DNA of 64,000 nt from JAVVHH01 sp965276815 (GCA_965276815.1 CBDIBE010000011.1:1-64000), one strand, 5' to 3'. Counted from the first letter of the stretch, positions 23,637 through 33,195 are shown. A program made the numbers and translations. The notes: generated from the sequence alone by a model not told the origin.

Positions 23637-24404
23637 ATGGAGCCGACCTCGATCAAGCTGGATGACGTCTGGCTCGAATACCCGATCTACGGCGCCGGCG
23701 CCCGCTCGCTCCGCCAGACCATCGTCAGCATGGCCACCGCTGGCCGCCTCTCCCGCCAGTCGGACGGTGGCAGGCGGGTCCAGGCGCTCAAAGGCGTCAC
23801 GCTAGAGATCAACGAAGGCGACCGCATCGGCCTGATCGGCAGCAACGGCGCCGGCAAGACCTCGCTGCTCCGCATGCTGGCCGGCGCGATGTGGCCGACC
23901 CGCGGCCATGTCCGCCGGGTCGGCATGACCTCATCGCTGTTCGACGTCTATCTCGGCATGAATTTCGAAGCCAGCGGCTGGGACAACATCCTCCTGCGTG
24001 GCCTGTTCCTCGGCCTGCGCGTCCCGGAAATCCGCGCCCACACCGACGAGATCGCCGCTTTCAGCGGTCTCACCGATGAGCAGCTCTCCCGCCCCGTCCG
24101 CACCTATTCCAGCGGTATGTCGCTCCGCCTCGCCTTCTCCGTCTCCACCTGCCTCAACCCCGACATCCTCTTGATGGACGAGTGGCTCTGGGTCAGCGAC
24201 CAGACCTTCGTCCAGCGCGCGCAGGAGCGGATGCACGACATGGTCCAGCAGACCCGCATCCTCGTCATCGCCACCCACGCCGAACACTTGATCCAGCAAA
24301 TGTGCAACAAGGCGCTGTATCTGCGGCAGGGCAAGGCCGTCTTCTTCGGCCCCGTCGACGACGCCTTCGCCGCCTATCACGCCGAATCCGCGCTCGCCGC
24401 GTGA
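23637..24404 (+). CDS. ABC transporter ATP-binding protein, polysaccharide export (Wzt-like)
   Basis: This 255-aa ATPase powers the upstream permease. It has Walker A GLIGSNGAGKTS, the Q-loop region SSLFDVYLGMNFEASG typical of Wzt/KpsT-type ATPases, signature YSSGMSLRLAFS, Walker B DILLMDEWL and the H-loop IATHAEH. A Trp follows the Walker B Glu in place of the more usual Val or Ile, which should not stop catalysis. It lacks the C-terminal carbohydrate-binding domain of long Wzt proteins. It is translationally close to the permease (stop and start separated by 2 nt). Confidence 0.92.
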   Translation: MEPTSIKLDDVWLEYPIYGAGARSLRQTIVSMATAGRLSRQSDGGRRVQALKGVTLEINEGDRIGLIGSNGAGKTSLLRMLAGAMWPTRGHVRRVGMTSSLFDVYLGMNFEASGWDNILLRGLFLGLRVPEIRAHTDEIAAFSGLTDEQLSRPVRTYSSGMSLRLAFSVSTCLNPDILLMDEWLWVSDQTFVQRAQERMHDMVQQTRILVIATHAEHLIQQMCNKALYLRQGKAVFFGPVDDAFAAYHAESALAA

Positions 24405-24457
24405 GTTGAAACGGCCTGGCACTTCGAACATAACGGCCGAAATCGCGGAGCTTGTGT

Positions 24458-25342
24458 ATGGGAGTCGGTTACCAGGGGCTACAATTGGCGCTGTTGGCCA
24501 AGCGGCGCAACGCGGACTTCTCGCGCACCATCACGCTCGGGCGGCAGAACCATTTCATGCACGCACAGTTCCTGCAAGAGATGTGCGCCCGCTTCGAGGT
24601 TCCCCTCCGCGAGCAGGACGTCAACGACGCCTTCGTCAACGACTACGCCGAGGGCGTCTTCCGCGCGCTCGGCGCCAAGACGGTCGACAGCATAGACGCC
24701 TCCGGCTACGAGGGCGCCACCATCATCCATGACATGAACCGGCCAATCGGGCGCTCGCTCATCCGCAAATACACCTGCGTCGTCGATTTCGGCACGCTCG
24801 AACATATCTACAACTTTCCCACCGCCCTGAAGAACGCGACCGACATGCTCGTCGAAGGCGGTTGCTTCTTGAGCGTCACCATCGCCAACAACTTCATGGG
24901 GCACGGCTTTTACCAATTCTCCCCCGAGCTATTCTTGCGGTATCTCCCCGCCAACGGCTTCACCGACGTCGAAGTCTACCTCGTCCCCTTCCGCAATTTC
25001 CCCTACTTCTTCAAGGTCAGGGACCCCAAAGAACTGCGCGGGCGGGTAGAACTGGTCAATGCCGAACCGATCGTCATGTCCGTCATCGCCTACAAGCGCA
25101 AGCATGTGTCCGAGATGGTCACGCCAATCCAATCCGATTATTATGAGCAGTTCTGGAAAGGTCAGGATGTGAACCGAGGCACCTTGCCGCCCCCCGCCGA
25201 CCCTCAGATCAACGCGATGGTGGCAGACATGCGGCAGCGCGCGACGGAACTGCTGACCTTGCCCGAAACGATCTCCCCGGCGCTGGCCCATGGCTTTACC
25301 AACAGCATGCACTACAGCCTCATCGACCCAGCCAAGGTCTAA
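24458..25342 (+). CDS. SAM-dependent methyltransferase-like protein of the polysaccharide cluster
   Basis: This 294-aa protein looks like a distant class I methyltransferase. Its core VDFGTLEHIYNFPTALKNAT and MLVEGGCFLSVTIANNFMGHGFYQFSPE resemble the post-motif I and IV regions of sugar or lipid methyltransferases. The N-terminal region (LLAKRRNADFSRTITLGRQNH) replaces the classical glycine-rich motif I with a less obvious form, so activity is not certain. The ATG at 24458 was chosen over a TTG two codons upstream. It lies 53 nt after the ATPase and 8 nt before the FkbM-type gene. Confidence 0.6.
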   Translation: MGVGYQGLQLALLAKRRNADFSRTITLGRQNHFMHAQFLQEMCARFEVPLREQDVNDAFVNDYAEGVFRALGAKTVDSIDASGYEGATIIHDMNRPIGRSLIRKYTCVVDFGTLEHIYNFPTALKNATDMLVEGGCFLSVTIANNFMGHGFYQFSPELFLRYLPANGFTDVEVYLVPFRNFPYFFKVRDPKELRGRVELVNAEPIVMSVIAYKRKHVSEMVTPIQSDYYEQFWKGQDVNRGTLPPPADPQINAMVADMRQRATELLTLPETISPALAHGFTNSMHYSLIDPAKV

Positions 25343-25350
25343 ACACAACG

Positions 25351-26151
25351 ATGCACATGCCTGCGCTGATCGGGCGGTTCCGCCACCGCGCCCATCCCGA
25401 ACCGCTATCGCTTCCGGAGCCGCCTGTGTCCCCGCCTCTGCCCGAGCCGCCTCTGCCCGAGCCGCCGCCGGTCCCGGTCTTGATCCTGGAAGGCTGCGAG
25501 TTCTTCAACAACAGCGGAGTGCTGCTGCCGGTCGTGCCGGACCTGTTCTCAAATGAGATCGCCGCCGCCGTCCGCTCCGGGACTTACGAGAAGCCCGAAG
25601 CCGCCGAGCTCGACGGCCTGATCCAGCCCGGCGAGGTGATCCTTGAGATCGGCGCCGGCTGCGGCTTCATCTCCACCTATTGCGCGAAGAATCCGAACGT
25701 CGTCTCGGTCCATTGCGTCGAGGCCAACCCGCGGATGATCGACGTCATCGGCCTCACTCACCGCGTCAATCAAGTGGACGTAGCGGTCCTCAACGAGATC
25801 CTCGGCCGAGTGGACGGCGCGACGGATTTTTACGTTCATCCAAGTTTTTGGGCGTCCGGCACGTATAGCTGGCTCGGCCAGCAGATCCGCGTCCCCGCAA
25901 CCCGCTTCCAGCGCCGCCTTGATGAAGTCCGGCCCACCATGCTGATCATCGACATCGAAGGCGGCGAGGAGACCCTGTTCGAGGACATCGACCTGACCGG
26001 CATCAAGAAGATCATGGTCGAGCTGCACCAGCCGACGATCAAGCGCCACGGGATCAAGAAGGTTTTTGACTTGCTCTCCGCCCAAGCCTTTCATTACGAT
26101 GTCTGGCACAGCTCGCGCGCCGTCGTCACCTTCTCCCACGTCGAGCGCTGA
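25351..26151 (+). CDS. FkbM-family methyltransferase
   Basis: This 266-aa protein has the FkbM-type SAM fold: ILEIGAGCGFISTYCAKN (motif I), VHCVEANPRMIDV (acidic residue after strand 2), RVPATRFQRRL and LIIDIEGGEETLF. Such enzymes often O-methylate sugars in surface glycans. The N-terminus is unusual: a basic segment then a Pro-rich stretch with tandem LPEPP repeats, encoded by exact 15-bp copies at 25435-25464. It lies within the polysaccharide cassette, and its stop is 5 nt before the glycosyltransferase start. Confidence 0.82.
   Translation: MHMPALIGRFRHRAHPEPLSLPEPPVSPPLPEPPLPEPPPVPVLILEGCEFFNNSGVLLPVVPDLFSNEIAAAVRSGTYEKPEAAELDGLIQPGEVILEIGAGCGFISTYCAKNPNVVSVHCVEANPRMIDVIGLTHRVNQVDVAVLNEILGRVDGATDFYVHPSFWASGTYSWLGQQIRVPATRFQRRLDEVRPTMLIIDIEGGEETLFEDIDLTGIKKIMVELHQPTIKRHGIKKVFDLLSAQAFHYDVWHSSRAVVTFSHVER
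25435..25464 (+). repeat. 15-bp tandem repeat encoding LPEPP
   Basis: Two exact head-to-tail copies of CCTCTGCCCGAGCCG lie in the Pro-rich N-terminal linker of the FkbM-type gene. A third, diverged LPEPP copy lies just upstream. Confidence 0.8.
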
Positions 26152-26156
26152 TCGGC

Positions 26157-27338
26157 ATGGACGGCGCCGCCATCGCCACCACGACCCGGCCGCGGCACCG
26201 GGTCGCCGTCCTCATCAACGACATGAACGCCGCCGGCGGCATCCAGCGCGTCGCCGCCAATCTCGTGCGCGACCTCCAGCCCTACCACGACACCTTCCTG
26301 CTCTCGGTCGAGCCGCTCAAGCCTCCGGTGATTTTCCACGAACCAGGTCTCGATTTCCAAAGCCTCGGCCGGCGGCGAACCTATTTCCGCCGCGGCGGAA
26401 CGTTGCTGCATTTCGCCGCCACCGGCATGGCCCTGCGCCGCTGGATCGCCCGGAACGAGATCGATACCGTCCTGGCAATCTGGTACGACTGGGCCTCCGT
26501 GGCCGCAATCTCCCTGCCGCGCTCCGTCAAGACCGTCGGTTGCGAGCATATTTCCTTCTGCGAAGCCCCGGCCTTAATGCGCCGAATCCGCCGCCTCAGC
26601 TATCCGCGCCTGGATTGCGCCGTCTCACTGACCAGCGAGGACCTGCCGGCACTGGCCCGCATCTCCCGCGCCCCGCGCACCATCCCCAACTACGCCCCCC
26701 GCATCCACTCCGCCCCGCATCCCGGCCGCGAAAAGATCCTGCTCACCATCGGCCATCTCGACAGCCGCAAAGGCATCGACCGCCTGCTCTGGGGCCTTAA
26801 GCAGCCGCTGCTCGACAATCCCGACTGGAAACTGGTCGTCGTCGGCGGCGGCGAGAAAGGCCACGCCGACTGGGGCTACCTGGACTACATCGCCGTACTC
26901 CTCAAGCTCCTGCAGCTCGAAGGCCGCGTCGAGTTCCACCCGGCCACCTCCCGCATCGACGATTGGTACCACCGCGCCTCGATCTACGTCATGGGCTCCC
27001 GCCGCGAGGGCCTCCCCATGGTGCTCATCGAAGCCAAGGCGAACGGCCTGCCCATCGTCGCCTTCGACTGCCCGACCGGACCGAAAGAGATCGTCCGTGA
27101 CGGAATCGACGGTTTCCTCATCGGCAACGACAGCGAAGCGTTCGGCCAAGCCGCATCATCCCTGATGACCGACCCGGCACTGCATCAGCAGATGAGCCAG
27201 GCGGCGCTGGCCGACGCCCGGCAGCGTTTCTCGGCAGATTCTGTGCTGGCATTATGGTGCGAACTGATCCAAGACCTCCACGGCGACCGGGAACCATCTC
27301 CCGCGCCAGCCTTGGTCGAACAACGAACCGCCGGTTGA
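26157..27338 (+). CDS. Glycosyltransferase family 4-type protein
   Basis: This 393-aa GT-B fold enzyme has an N-terminal acceptor-side domain opening RVAVLINDMNAAGGIQRVAA and a C-terminal Glycos_transf_1 domain. That domain has LLTIGHLDSRKGIDRLLWG, WKLVVVGGGEKG, VEFHPATSRIDDWYHRASIY and SRREGLPMVLIEAKANGLP with the EX7E glutamates that bind the nucleotide sugar. The region GPKEIVRDGIDGFLI completes the pattern. It is the last gene of the export cassette and probably adds a sugar to the glycan that the upstream ABC exporter carries. Donor and acceptor cannot be read from the sequence. Confidence 0.9.
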   Translation: MDGAAIATTTRPRHRVAVLINDMNAAGGIQRVAANLVRDLQPYHDTFLLSVEPLKPPVIFHEPGLDFQSLGRRRTYFRRGGTLLHFAATGMALRRWIARNEIDTVLAIWYDWASVAAISLPRSVKTVGCEHISFCEAPALMRRIRRLSYPRLDCAVSLTSEDLPALARISRAPRTIPNYAPRIHSAPHPGREKILLTIGHLDSRKGIDRLLWGLKQPLLDNPDWKLVVVGGGEKGHADWGYLDYIAVLLKLLQLEGRVEFHPATSRIDDWYHRASIYVMGSRREGLPMVLIEAKANGLPIVAFDCPTGPKEIVRDGIDGFLIGNDSEAFGQAASSLMTDPALHQQMSQAALADARQRFSADSVLALWCELIQDLHGDREPSPAPALVEQRTAG

Positions 27339-27407
27339 ACGAGCGGGCACTTGAACCCAAGCGCCCGGTAAATCGGCCCAACGACCAAGTAACAGTGGGG
27401 GCGGGTC

Positions 27408-28265
27408 ATGCGGGACGAGGACCTTCGAGCGTCAAGCAATATCGAAGACCGGCGCGGCATGGGTGGCGCTGCAAAGGGCGGCCTCGGTCTCGGTGTCGTC
27501 GTCGTCCTCACCCTGATCGGCTGGGCGACCGGCATCGACCCCCAAGCGCTCATCGGTGGCGCCGAAATGGTCGCCAACGGCGGCGCCCCAACCGCCTCCA
27601 CCCCGGCGCGCCAAGGTGTGCCAACCGACCAGATGGGCAATTTCATAGCCAGGGTTCTGGGTGAAACGGAGGATGTCTGGACGCAAATCCTGCCGCAGCA
27701 GGCCGGACGGCCATACGAAAAGCCGATCCTGGTGCTGTTCTCTGGCGTCACCCCGTCCGGCTGTGGCGCCGCGCAGGCCGCCATGGGCCCGTTTTACTGC
27801 CCATTGGATCACAAGCTGTATCTCGACACGGCATTTTTCCAAGACATGCAGCAGCGGTTCGGCGGCGGCGGCAGCTTCCCCTACGCCTACGTCATCGCCC
27901 ATGAAGTGGGCCATCACGTGCAGAACCTGATCGGATTGTTACCGAAGGTGCAGAGCGCGCAGAGAAATGCGGATCGGCAGACCGCGAACGCGCTTTCGGT
28001 GCGGACCGAGCTTATGGCGGACTGTCTGGCGGGCGTGTGGGCCTATCAAATGAACCAGCGGCATCAAAACATAAACGACAATGATGTCCGCGAAGCGGTG
28101 CAGACGGCCGCTGCGATCGGCGACGATCGCATTGCCCGGGAGTCCGGCCGCGGCGCGATCGTCCCCGACAGCTTCACCCATGGTTCCTCGGAGCAGCGCG
28201 TCCAGTGGCTAACGAGGGGATTGCGCAGTGGGCAGATTAAAGCCTGCGACACCTTCCAAAACTGA
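27408..28265 (+). CDS. Neutral zinc metallopeptidase, YpfJ/KPN_02809 family
   Basis: This 285-aa protein belongs to the zinc metallopeptidase family PF04228. It begins MRDEDLRASSNIEDRRG, has one membrane anchor (LGLGVVVVLTLIGWATG, residues about 27-43) and then the catalytic domain with AHEVGHHVQNLIG (HEVGH zinc motif). Further family landmarks are RTELMADCLAGVWA (the likely third ligand region), FYCPLDHKLYLD and TFTHGSSEQRVQW-like GSSEQRVQWLTRG near the C-terminus. The usual length of the family is about 280-300 residues. The cellular substrate is not known. It follows the glycosyltransferase by 69 nt. Confidence 0.92.
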   Translation: MRDEDLRASSNIEDRRGMGGAAKGGLGLGVVVVLTLIGWATGIDPQALIGGAEMVANGGAPTASTPARQGVPTDQMGNFIARVLGETEDVWTQILPQQAGRPYEKPILVLFSGVTPSGCGAAQAAMGPFYCPLDHKLYLDTAFFQDMQQRFGGGGSFPYAYVIAHEVGHHVQNLIGLLPKVQSAQRNADRQTANALSVRTELMADCLAGVWAYQMNQRHQNINDNDVREAVQTAAAIGDDRIARESGRGAIVPDSFTHGSSEQRVQWLTRGLRSGQIKACDTFQN

Positions 28266-28289
28266 GCGCGTAGTCCCCGTCCATGATCT

Positions 28290-29492
28290 TTAGGCCGGGT
28301 TCAACTCCTTCCAAGGATCCTTGACCGCCGGGATCGTATCGAATTCCACATTCGCCGGCTCGGCATCGACCATCTTCACTTCGCGGATATAAATGTTCTG
28401 GATCAACTCACGCGTCGCCGGGTCGACCCGGATCGGTCCTCGCGGGCTCGCATCCGTCGTGAAACTGGACAGCGCATGCATCGCCCCCTCCGCATCCGCC
28501 TTCCCCTTGGTCGCCGCGATCGCCGTGCAGATCGCATGCATCCCGTCCCAGACGCCCACGGCCATGAAGTTAGGCCGCAGCCGGTCCAACCCGTATTTCG
28601 CCTTCCACGCCGCAACGAACGACCGATTGGCCGCCCGGTCCCCCGCCATGCTGTATTGGCCCGCCGTAATGACCCCGAGCGCCGTGCTGCCCATGTTCCG
28701 CAGCTCTTCTTCCATTACCAGGTCGCCCGGACCGATGAGCTGGATGCCCGCCTCGCGCAGCCCGGCCTCGGCATAGGCCTTCATGAACGCCCCCGCCTGC
28801 ACCCCGCCGGGATGGAATGCATAGACGACGTCCGGCTTCGTCTCCTTCGCCCGCAGCAGGTATGGCACAAAGTTCGGGTTCTGGATCGGCATGCCCACGG
28901 CATCGATCACCTGCCCGCCATGGTCCTTGAACCCCTTGGTAAACGCCGCCTCCGCGTCATGTCCCGGCACGAAATCCGTGACCAGCACATACGCCGTCCG
29001 CCATCTCTTGGTCTCCCCCGCCCAAACCCCGAGCGGCAAGTTCACCTGCCACTGCGTAAACCCGCTCCGGATGAAATACGTCGAAAGCCGCGTCGTGTTG
29101 GCGCCCGAAGCGTTCATCAGCACGCACGGCACCTTCGCCTGGTTGAGCAGTGGCGCCACCGCATTCGCGTTCGGCGTCCACTGGAACCCGGCGAGATACT
29201 GCACCCGGTCCCGCGTCACCAACTCCTGCACCAGCCGCTTGGCCGTGTCCGGGTTCGGGCCGCCATCGTCGCGCAGCACGATCTCCACCGGCACATCCCC
29301 GAGCACATCGCGCCCCTCGGTCGCCAAATAAAGCTCGGCCGCCTTCGACATGATATCGCCGGTCTGCGCGAACGAGCCGGACATCGACAAGATCAGCCCG
29401 ATCTTCACCGGCTCCGCCGCAACCGCCGGTCGCAGCCCCGCCGCCGCCAACAGCCCGAGCGCCCCGCGCCGCGAAACCTGCTGAGTAATCAT
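28290..29492 (-). CDS. ABC transporter substrate-binding protein, branched-chain amino acid type (Leu/Ile/Val-binding fold)
   Basis: This 400-aa periplasmic binding protein begins with a twin-arginine-type signal (VSRRGALGLLAAAGL, cleavage after AVAA). The mature part opens VKIGLILSMSGSFAQTGDI and continues with IVLRDDGGPNPDTAKRLVQE and LAGFQWTPNANAVAPL, typical of the LivJ-like type I fold (Peripla_BP_6). Its own LivHMFG permease/ATPase genes are absent. It lies 10 nt downstream of the HlyD-like gene in a longer minus-strand run. The ligand could be an amino acid, amide or aromatic acid and cannot be deduced. Confidence 0.9.
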   Translation of the reverse strand: MITQQVSRRGALGLLAAAGLRPAVAAEPVKIGLILSMSGSFAQTGDIMSKAAELYLATEGRDVLGDVPVEIVLRDDGGPNPDTAKRLVQELVTRDRVQYLAGFQWTPNANAVAPLLNQAKVPCVLMNASGANTTRLSTYFIRSGFTQWQVNLPLGVWAGETKRWRTAYVLVTDFVPGHDAEAAFTKGFKDHGGQVIDAVGMPIQNPNFVPYLLRAKETKPDVVYAFHPGGVQAGAFMKAYAEAGLREAGIQLIGPGDLVMEEELRNMGSTALGVITAGQYSMAGDRAANRSFVAAWKAKYGLDRLRPNFMAVGVWDGMHAICTAIAATKGKADAEGAMHALSSFTTDASPRGPIRVDPATRELIQNIYIREVKMVDAEPANVEFDTIPAVKDPWKELNPA

Positions 29493-29502
29493 TCGCCTCT
29501 CC

Positions 29503-30798
29503 TCAAGTGCGCGGGCGCACCGGGATCCCGTCGCTCACCCGGTCATTCGGGTGCAGGATCACCTCGGTCCCCCGATTGATCCCGCCCAGCACCTCGGCCT
29601 GCGTCTCGTTGAGATGCCCGAGCTCGACATGCCGCAGCCGCGCCACATGGTCCTCGATCGTATAGACCGCCCACTGTGTCCCGTCGCGGAACAGCGCCCC
29701 CATCGGCAGCGTCAGCACCCCATCGCCCTTCCAGATGATAACCTTCCCGTTCACCCGGTAGCCATGCCCAATCGCCCGCCACTTCTCCGGCGGATCGGTG
29801 AAGTCCAGCAGCACATGCACCCGCTGCTCCTCGATTCCGAGCGCCGAAATCTTCGTGTAGCTGTACGGCTCGACCAGCCGCACCCGCGCATTCAACGGCG
29901 AGCCGCCCCAGCCCTCGACCGTCGCATCCATCCCCGCCCGCACCTTCACCGCGTCTTCCGACAGCATCTCCAGCATGATCTCGATGTTCTTCACATCGCC
30001 GACCGAGACGATCTGCTGGCCCACCGGCACCACCCCGGCGCTCTCATGTTGCACGTCGAGCACCCGTCCCGTCACCGGCGCGAGCACGGTCACCGGCGGG
30101 CTCGCCGGCGGCGACCCGGTACCGTTCGGGCCCAGCAACTGCGCCTTGGCGGCATCGAGCTCCGCCTGGCGCTGCTCCACCACCTTCTCCGCCACGGTCA
30201 TCGCCGAGCGCTGCGTGTCCTGCGCCATCAGATACTGGCTCATCGACCGTTGCGCGGTCACGCCCGCCGCCGCCAAGTCCCGATACCGCACCACGTCGCG
30301 CTCGGCAAAGTCGAGCTGCGACTTGGCCCGCAGCAGATCCGCCTGCGCCTGCGCGAGCGAACTCTCCGCCGCCTGCAGCTTGGCCGTCAGCTCCGCCTGC
30401 GAACGCATGTCGTTGAACTGCGGCGCCGGCGGCTCGATGGTCGCAATCACAGTCTGGTTCGCCACTACCGCGTCGCCTGCCTTCAGGGTGACCCGGCGCA
30501 GATACCCCGCCACTGGCGCGCCTACGTCATACTCCTCCTTGACCCGCGTCTTGCCCTCGCTCGACACGGTCACGACCACCGTCGCCGGCTCCGCCGCCGC
30601 CGTGTCCACTGGCTGCGCCTCGGGCCCGAACAGCACACCCAGCAGCAGCACCAAGCCGAACAGCCCCGCTAGCAGCAGCACCGTGCGCCCGCGCACCCGC
30701 GGCAGCCGCCGCTTGCGCTGCCCGGCCAGTGGCTCGGCCAGACCGCCCGCATTCCGCGGGTCAAGCACAGGCGTGGACTCGATGACCGGAGTGGACAC
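29503..30798 (-). CDS. HlyD/MacA-like periplasmic adaptor of an ABC exporter
   Basis: This 431-aa membrane fusion protein has an N-terminal cytoplasmic tail, one membrane segment (VLLLAGLFGLVLLLGVLFG) and a biotinyl/lipoyl-like half (YDVGAPVAGYLRRVTLKAGD). A long coiled-coil hairpin follows (about residues 130-215, with SLAQAQADLLRAKSQLDFAE), then the second lipoyl half (TVLAPVTGRVLDVQHESAGV) and beta-barrel domains. It links the inner-membrane FtsX-type permease encoded 3 nt upstream to the outer membrane. No outer-membrane TolC-like gene is in the window. Confidence 0.92.
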   Translation of the reverse strand: MSTPVIESTPVLDPRNAGGLAEPLAGQRKRRLPRVRGRTVLLLAGLFGLVLLLGVLFGPEAQPVDTAAAEPATVVVTVSSEGKTRVKEEYDVGAPVAGYLRRVTLKAGDAVVANQTVIATIEPPAPQFNDMRSQAELTAKLQAAESSLAQAQADLLRAKSQLDFAERDVVRYRDLAAAGVTAQRSMSQYLMAQDTQRSAMTVAEKVVEQRQAELDAAKAQLLGPNGTGSPPASPPVTVLAPVTGRVLDVQHESAGVVPVGQQIVSVGDVKNIEIMLEMLSEDAVKVRAGMDATVEGWGGSPLNARVRLVEPYSYTKISALGIEEQRVHVLLDFTDPPEKWRAIGHGYRVNGKVIIWKGDGVLTLPMGALFRDGTQWAVYTIEDHVARLRHVELGHLNETQAEVLGGINRGTEVILHPNDRVSDGIPVRPRT

Positions 30799-30801
30799 TC
30801 T

Positions 30802-33195
30802 CTACTCCCTGATCTTCAGAATGCCGATGAGATCAAAACGGAACACCCGCCACGCCACGGCGAGACCCGATATTAGCACAGTCAAGGTAATAACCAGAAT
30901 ACCATAGCCGAAGCTCGCCTTGGTCACGAACAGCGGCAGCCGGAACATCTCGTTCGACGTCCCCTCCGTCAGCTTCCACGCCAGCAAATATCCGCCCAGG
31001 CACCCCGGCGGCACCGCCGCGATCGTCAGCATCGCCAGCTCGCCCAGCAAGATGTACGACACCTCCATCCGGAAGAAACCCAACATCCGCATCGTCGCCA
31101 GTTCGCGCGCCCGCTCCGCCAGCGCGATCCGCGCGCTGTTGTAGACCACCCCGAACACGATCAGCGACGCGAACCCGATGAACATCAGCGTCGTCCGCTT
31201 GGTCTGCGCCATGATCCGGTGCATCGCCTCGAGCTGCGCCGTGTGCGAGACCACCCCGGTGATGCTCGGCGTCAGCTTCAGCTCGTCATACAGCGCGTCG
31301 TCCTGCGTCGGATCGACCCGCAGATGCACCCCGCTGATCACGTCCCCATCGTCCATGATGTCGTTCAGTCGATCCAAATCCATGTGCACCATGAAGAAGG
31401 TCAGCCCGACATGCGCCAGCGCGATCGCGGTCACCGGCAAGCTCACCGTCGGCCGCCGCGACTCCTTGAAATCCAGCTCGACATAATCGCCCGCCGAAAC
31501 ACCCAGCCACGCCGCCAGCGTGCTCGACAGCACCACCCCGGCGCGGGGGATCAGCAGCGGGTCGAGGCTCGCTACGATCGGCCGCGCCAACTCGTTTTCG
31601 CCGCCCGGCATGCCGAGCACGGTGATCCGCCGCTCCTTGGTGCCAAACTTGATGTCCGCCATCGTCGCCCGGAACGGCTCCGCCTGCAGCACCCCGGGCG
31701 ACTCCTCCATCGCGTTCAGCGACGGCAGCCGCCCGCGCGTCTGCGCGAAAGCAACCGTTAAGTCTTGCCGCTCGGAGCTGAAGAAATGTACCGTCACCAT
31801 GTGCGTGGCCGAATCCAGCACCGCCAGCGGCGCCACCAGCAGCGTGGTTGCCAGCGCGATCCCGGTCACCGTCAGCCCCGACCGCACCGGCCAGCGCAGC
31901 AGGTGCCGCAAGATCATCCGCGTCGGCTGATCGCCGAACAGCCGCAACCCCAGCCGCTCGATCAGCGACCGTTTATAGACCGGCGGCGGCGGCGGCCGCA
32001 TCGCCACCGCCGGCGGCATAAGCACCGCGCGGCGCAGCGACCCGAACCCGCCGATCAGCGCCGCCCCAAGCTGCACCCCCGCCGCCTGCAGGAACACCGA
32101 GGGCGTGATCACATACGTCAGCGAGGGGAAATGATAGCTCGCCACATAGATCTGCGTCACCGCATGCCCAAGCCACGCCCCGCCGCCCAAGCCCAGCGCC
32201 ACCCCCGCCGCGATGATCGTCAGCACCATCTTCGCGTAGTGCGAAGCCACCGCGAAATTCGTGTAGCCGAACGCCTTTAGCACGCCGATATGCGTCCGCT
32301 CGGTCTCCACCTGCCGCAGCATCAGCATGTTCAGCAGGAACGCGACCACGCCCAGGAACAGCGGCGCCGACAGCGTGATGCTCGAGCGCAACTGCTCGAT
32401 ATCGCCTTGCAGCGTCGCGTCGCTGACATGGTCTTTGCGCAAATACGCCCCGACCCCGCCATATGGGTCCAGCACGTTATCCACTCGCCGGAGCACTTCC
32501 TGCTGGTCGACCCCCGGCACCAGCGTCATCGCCACGTCGTCGAACGCGCCGCGCATGTCGAACGCGGCTTCCAGCACGTCGTGATCCATCCACATCACGC
32601 CGAACCGCCGGTCGTCCGGCACCATCGCGCCCGGCACGCCGAAAAAGATATATTCCGGGCTCAGCCCGATGCCGACCACCCGCAATTGCCGCCGGTGCCC
32701 CTTGATCGAGGCCCAGAACGTGCTTCCAACGTCGAGCTTGTTTGCGTCGGCAAACGTCTCGCTCAGCACGACCTCGTCGACCGCACCGGGCTGCACCAGC
32801 CGCCCGCGCCTGATGTAGATGTCGTTCAGCTCCGCCAGACCTGGCCGCGGCTGCGATACGATCAGCCCGTTCACCGGCTCATCCATGCCGGCAATATCCA
32901 GCACCGCGTTGTAGACGATCCGCGGCGTCACCTTCTTGACGCCCGGTATCGCCGCCAGATCCGCCAGCCGCGAGTTCGGCGCCCGCCGCACATTGGCAAA
33001 CAGATCGGCGAACCGGTTGTGCTCGTAATACGACGTCACCGTCTGCTCGAGCGAGTGCAGGATCCCGAGCTGTGTGACGAAGGCCGCACTGCCCGCCGCC
33101 GTGACCAGCAGGATCGCCAGCGCCTGCGCCCGCATCCGCCACAAATCGCGGAACAGCTTGATGTCGAGCGCCGAGAGCAGCCGCCGCTTCACCAC
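30802..33195 (-). CDS. FtsX-type ABC transporter permease with duplicated FtsX domains
   Basis: This 797-aa permease has an N-terminal membrane segment (MRAQALAILLVTAAGSAAFV), a large periplasmic domain, three central membrane helices with a first FtsX-type domain (TERTHIGVLKAFGYTNFAVA), a second N-terminal-type segment, a second periplasmic domain and a final three-helix FtsX domain (ERARELATMRMLGFFRMEVS). This duplicated layout matches macrolide or lipoprotein-type exporters that work by mechanotransmission. It starts with a GTG at 33195 (or 33192), overlapping the end of the ATPase gene, so the two are translationally coupled. The adaptor follows 3 nt downstream. Confidence 0.92.
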   Translation of the reverse strand: MVKRRLLSALDIKLFRDLWRMRAQALAILLVTAAGSAAFVTQLGILHSLEQTVTSYYEHNRFADLFANVRRAPNSRLADLAAIPGVKKVTPRIVYNAVLDIAGMDEPVNGLIVSQPRPGLAELNDIYIRRGRLVQPGAVDEVVLSETFADANKLDVGSTFWASIKGHRRQLRVVGIGLSPEYIFFGVPGAMVPDDRRFGVMWMDHDVLEAAFDMRGAFDDVAMTLVPGVDQQEVLRRVDNVLDPYGGVGAYLRKDHVSDATLQGDIEQLRSSITLSAPLFLGVVAFLLNMLMLRQVETERTHIGVLKAFGYTNFAVASHYAKMVLTIIAAGVALGLGGGAWLGHAVTQIYVASYHFPSLTYVITPSVFLQAAGVQLGAALIGGFGSLRRAVLMPPAVAMRPPPPPVYKRSLIERLGLRLFGDQPTRMILRHLLRWPVRSGLTVTGIALATTLLVAPLAVLDSATHMVTVHFFSSERQDLTVAFAQTRGRLPSLNAMEESPGVLQAEPFRATMADIKFGTKERRITVLGMPGGENELARPIVASLDPLLIPRAGVVLSSTLAAWLGVSAGDYVELDFKESRRPTVSLPVTAIALAHVGLTFFMVHMDLDRLNDIMDDGDVISGVHLRVDPTQDDALYDELKLTPSITGVVSHTAQLEAMHRIMAQTKRTTLMFIGFASLIVFGVVYNSARIALAERARELATMRMLGFFRMEVSYILLGELAMLTIAAVPPGCLGGYLLAWKLTEGTSNEMFRLPLFVTKASFGYGILVITLTVLISGLAVAWRVFRFDLIGILKIRE

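Noticed and set aside
27254..27664. Arg/Pro-rich plus-strand open frame between the glycosyltransferase and metallopeptidase genes
   Set aside because: Overlaps the start of the metallopeptidase gene and has shadow-frame composition.
30802..33195. Possible MacB fusion of permease and ATPase
   Set aside because: ATPase and permease are separate overlapping genes with no fused open frame.
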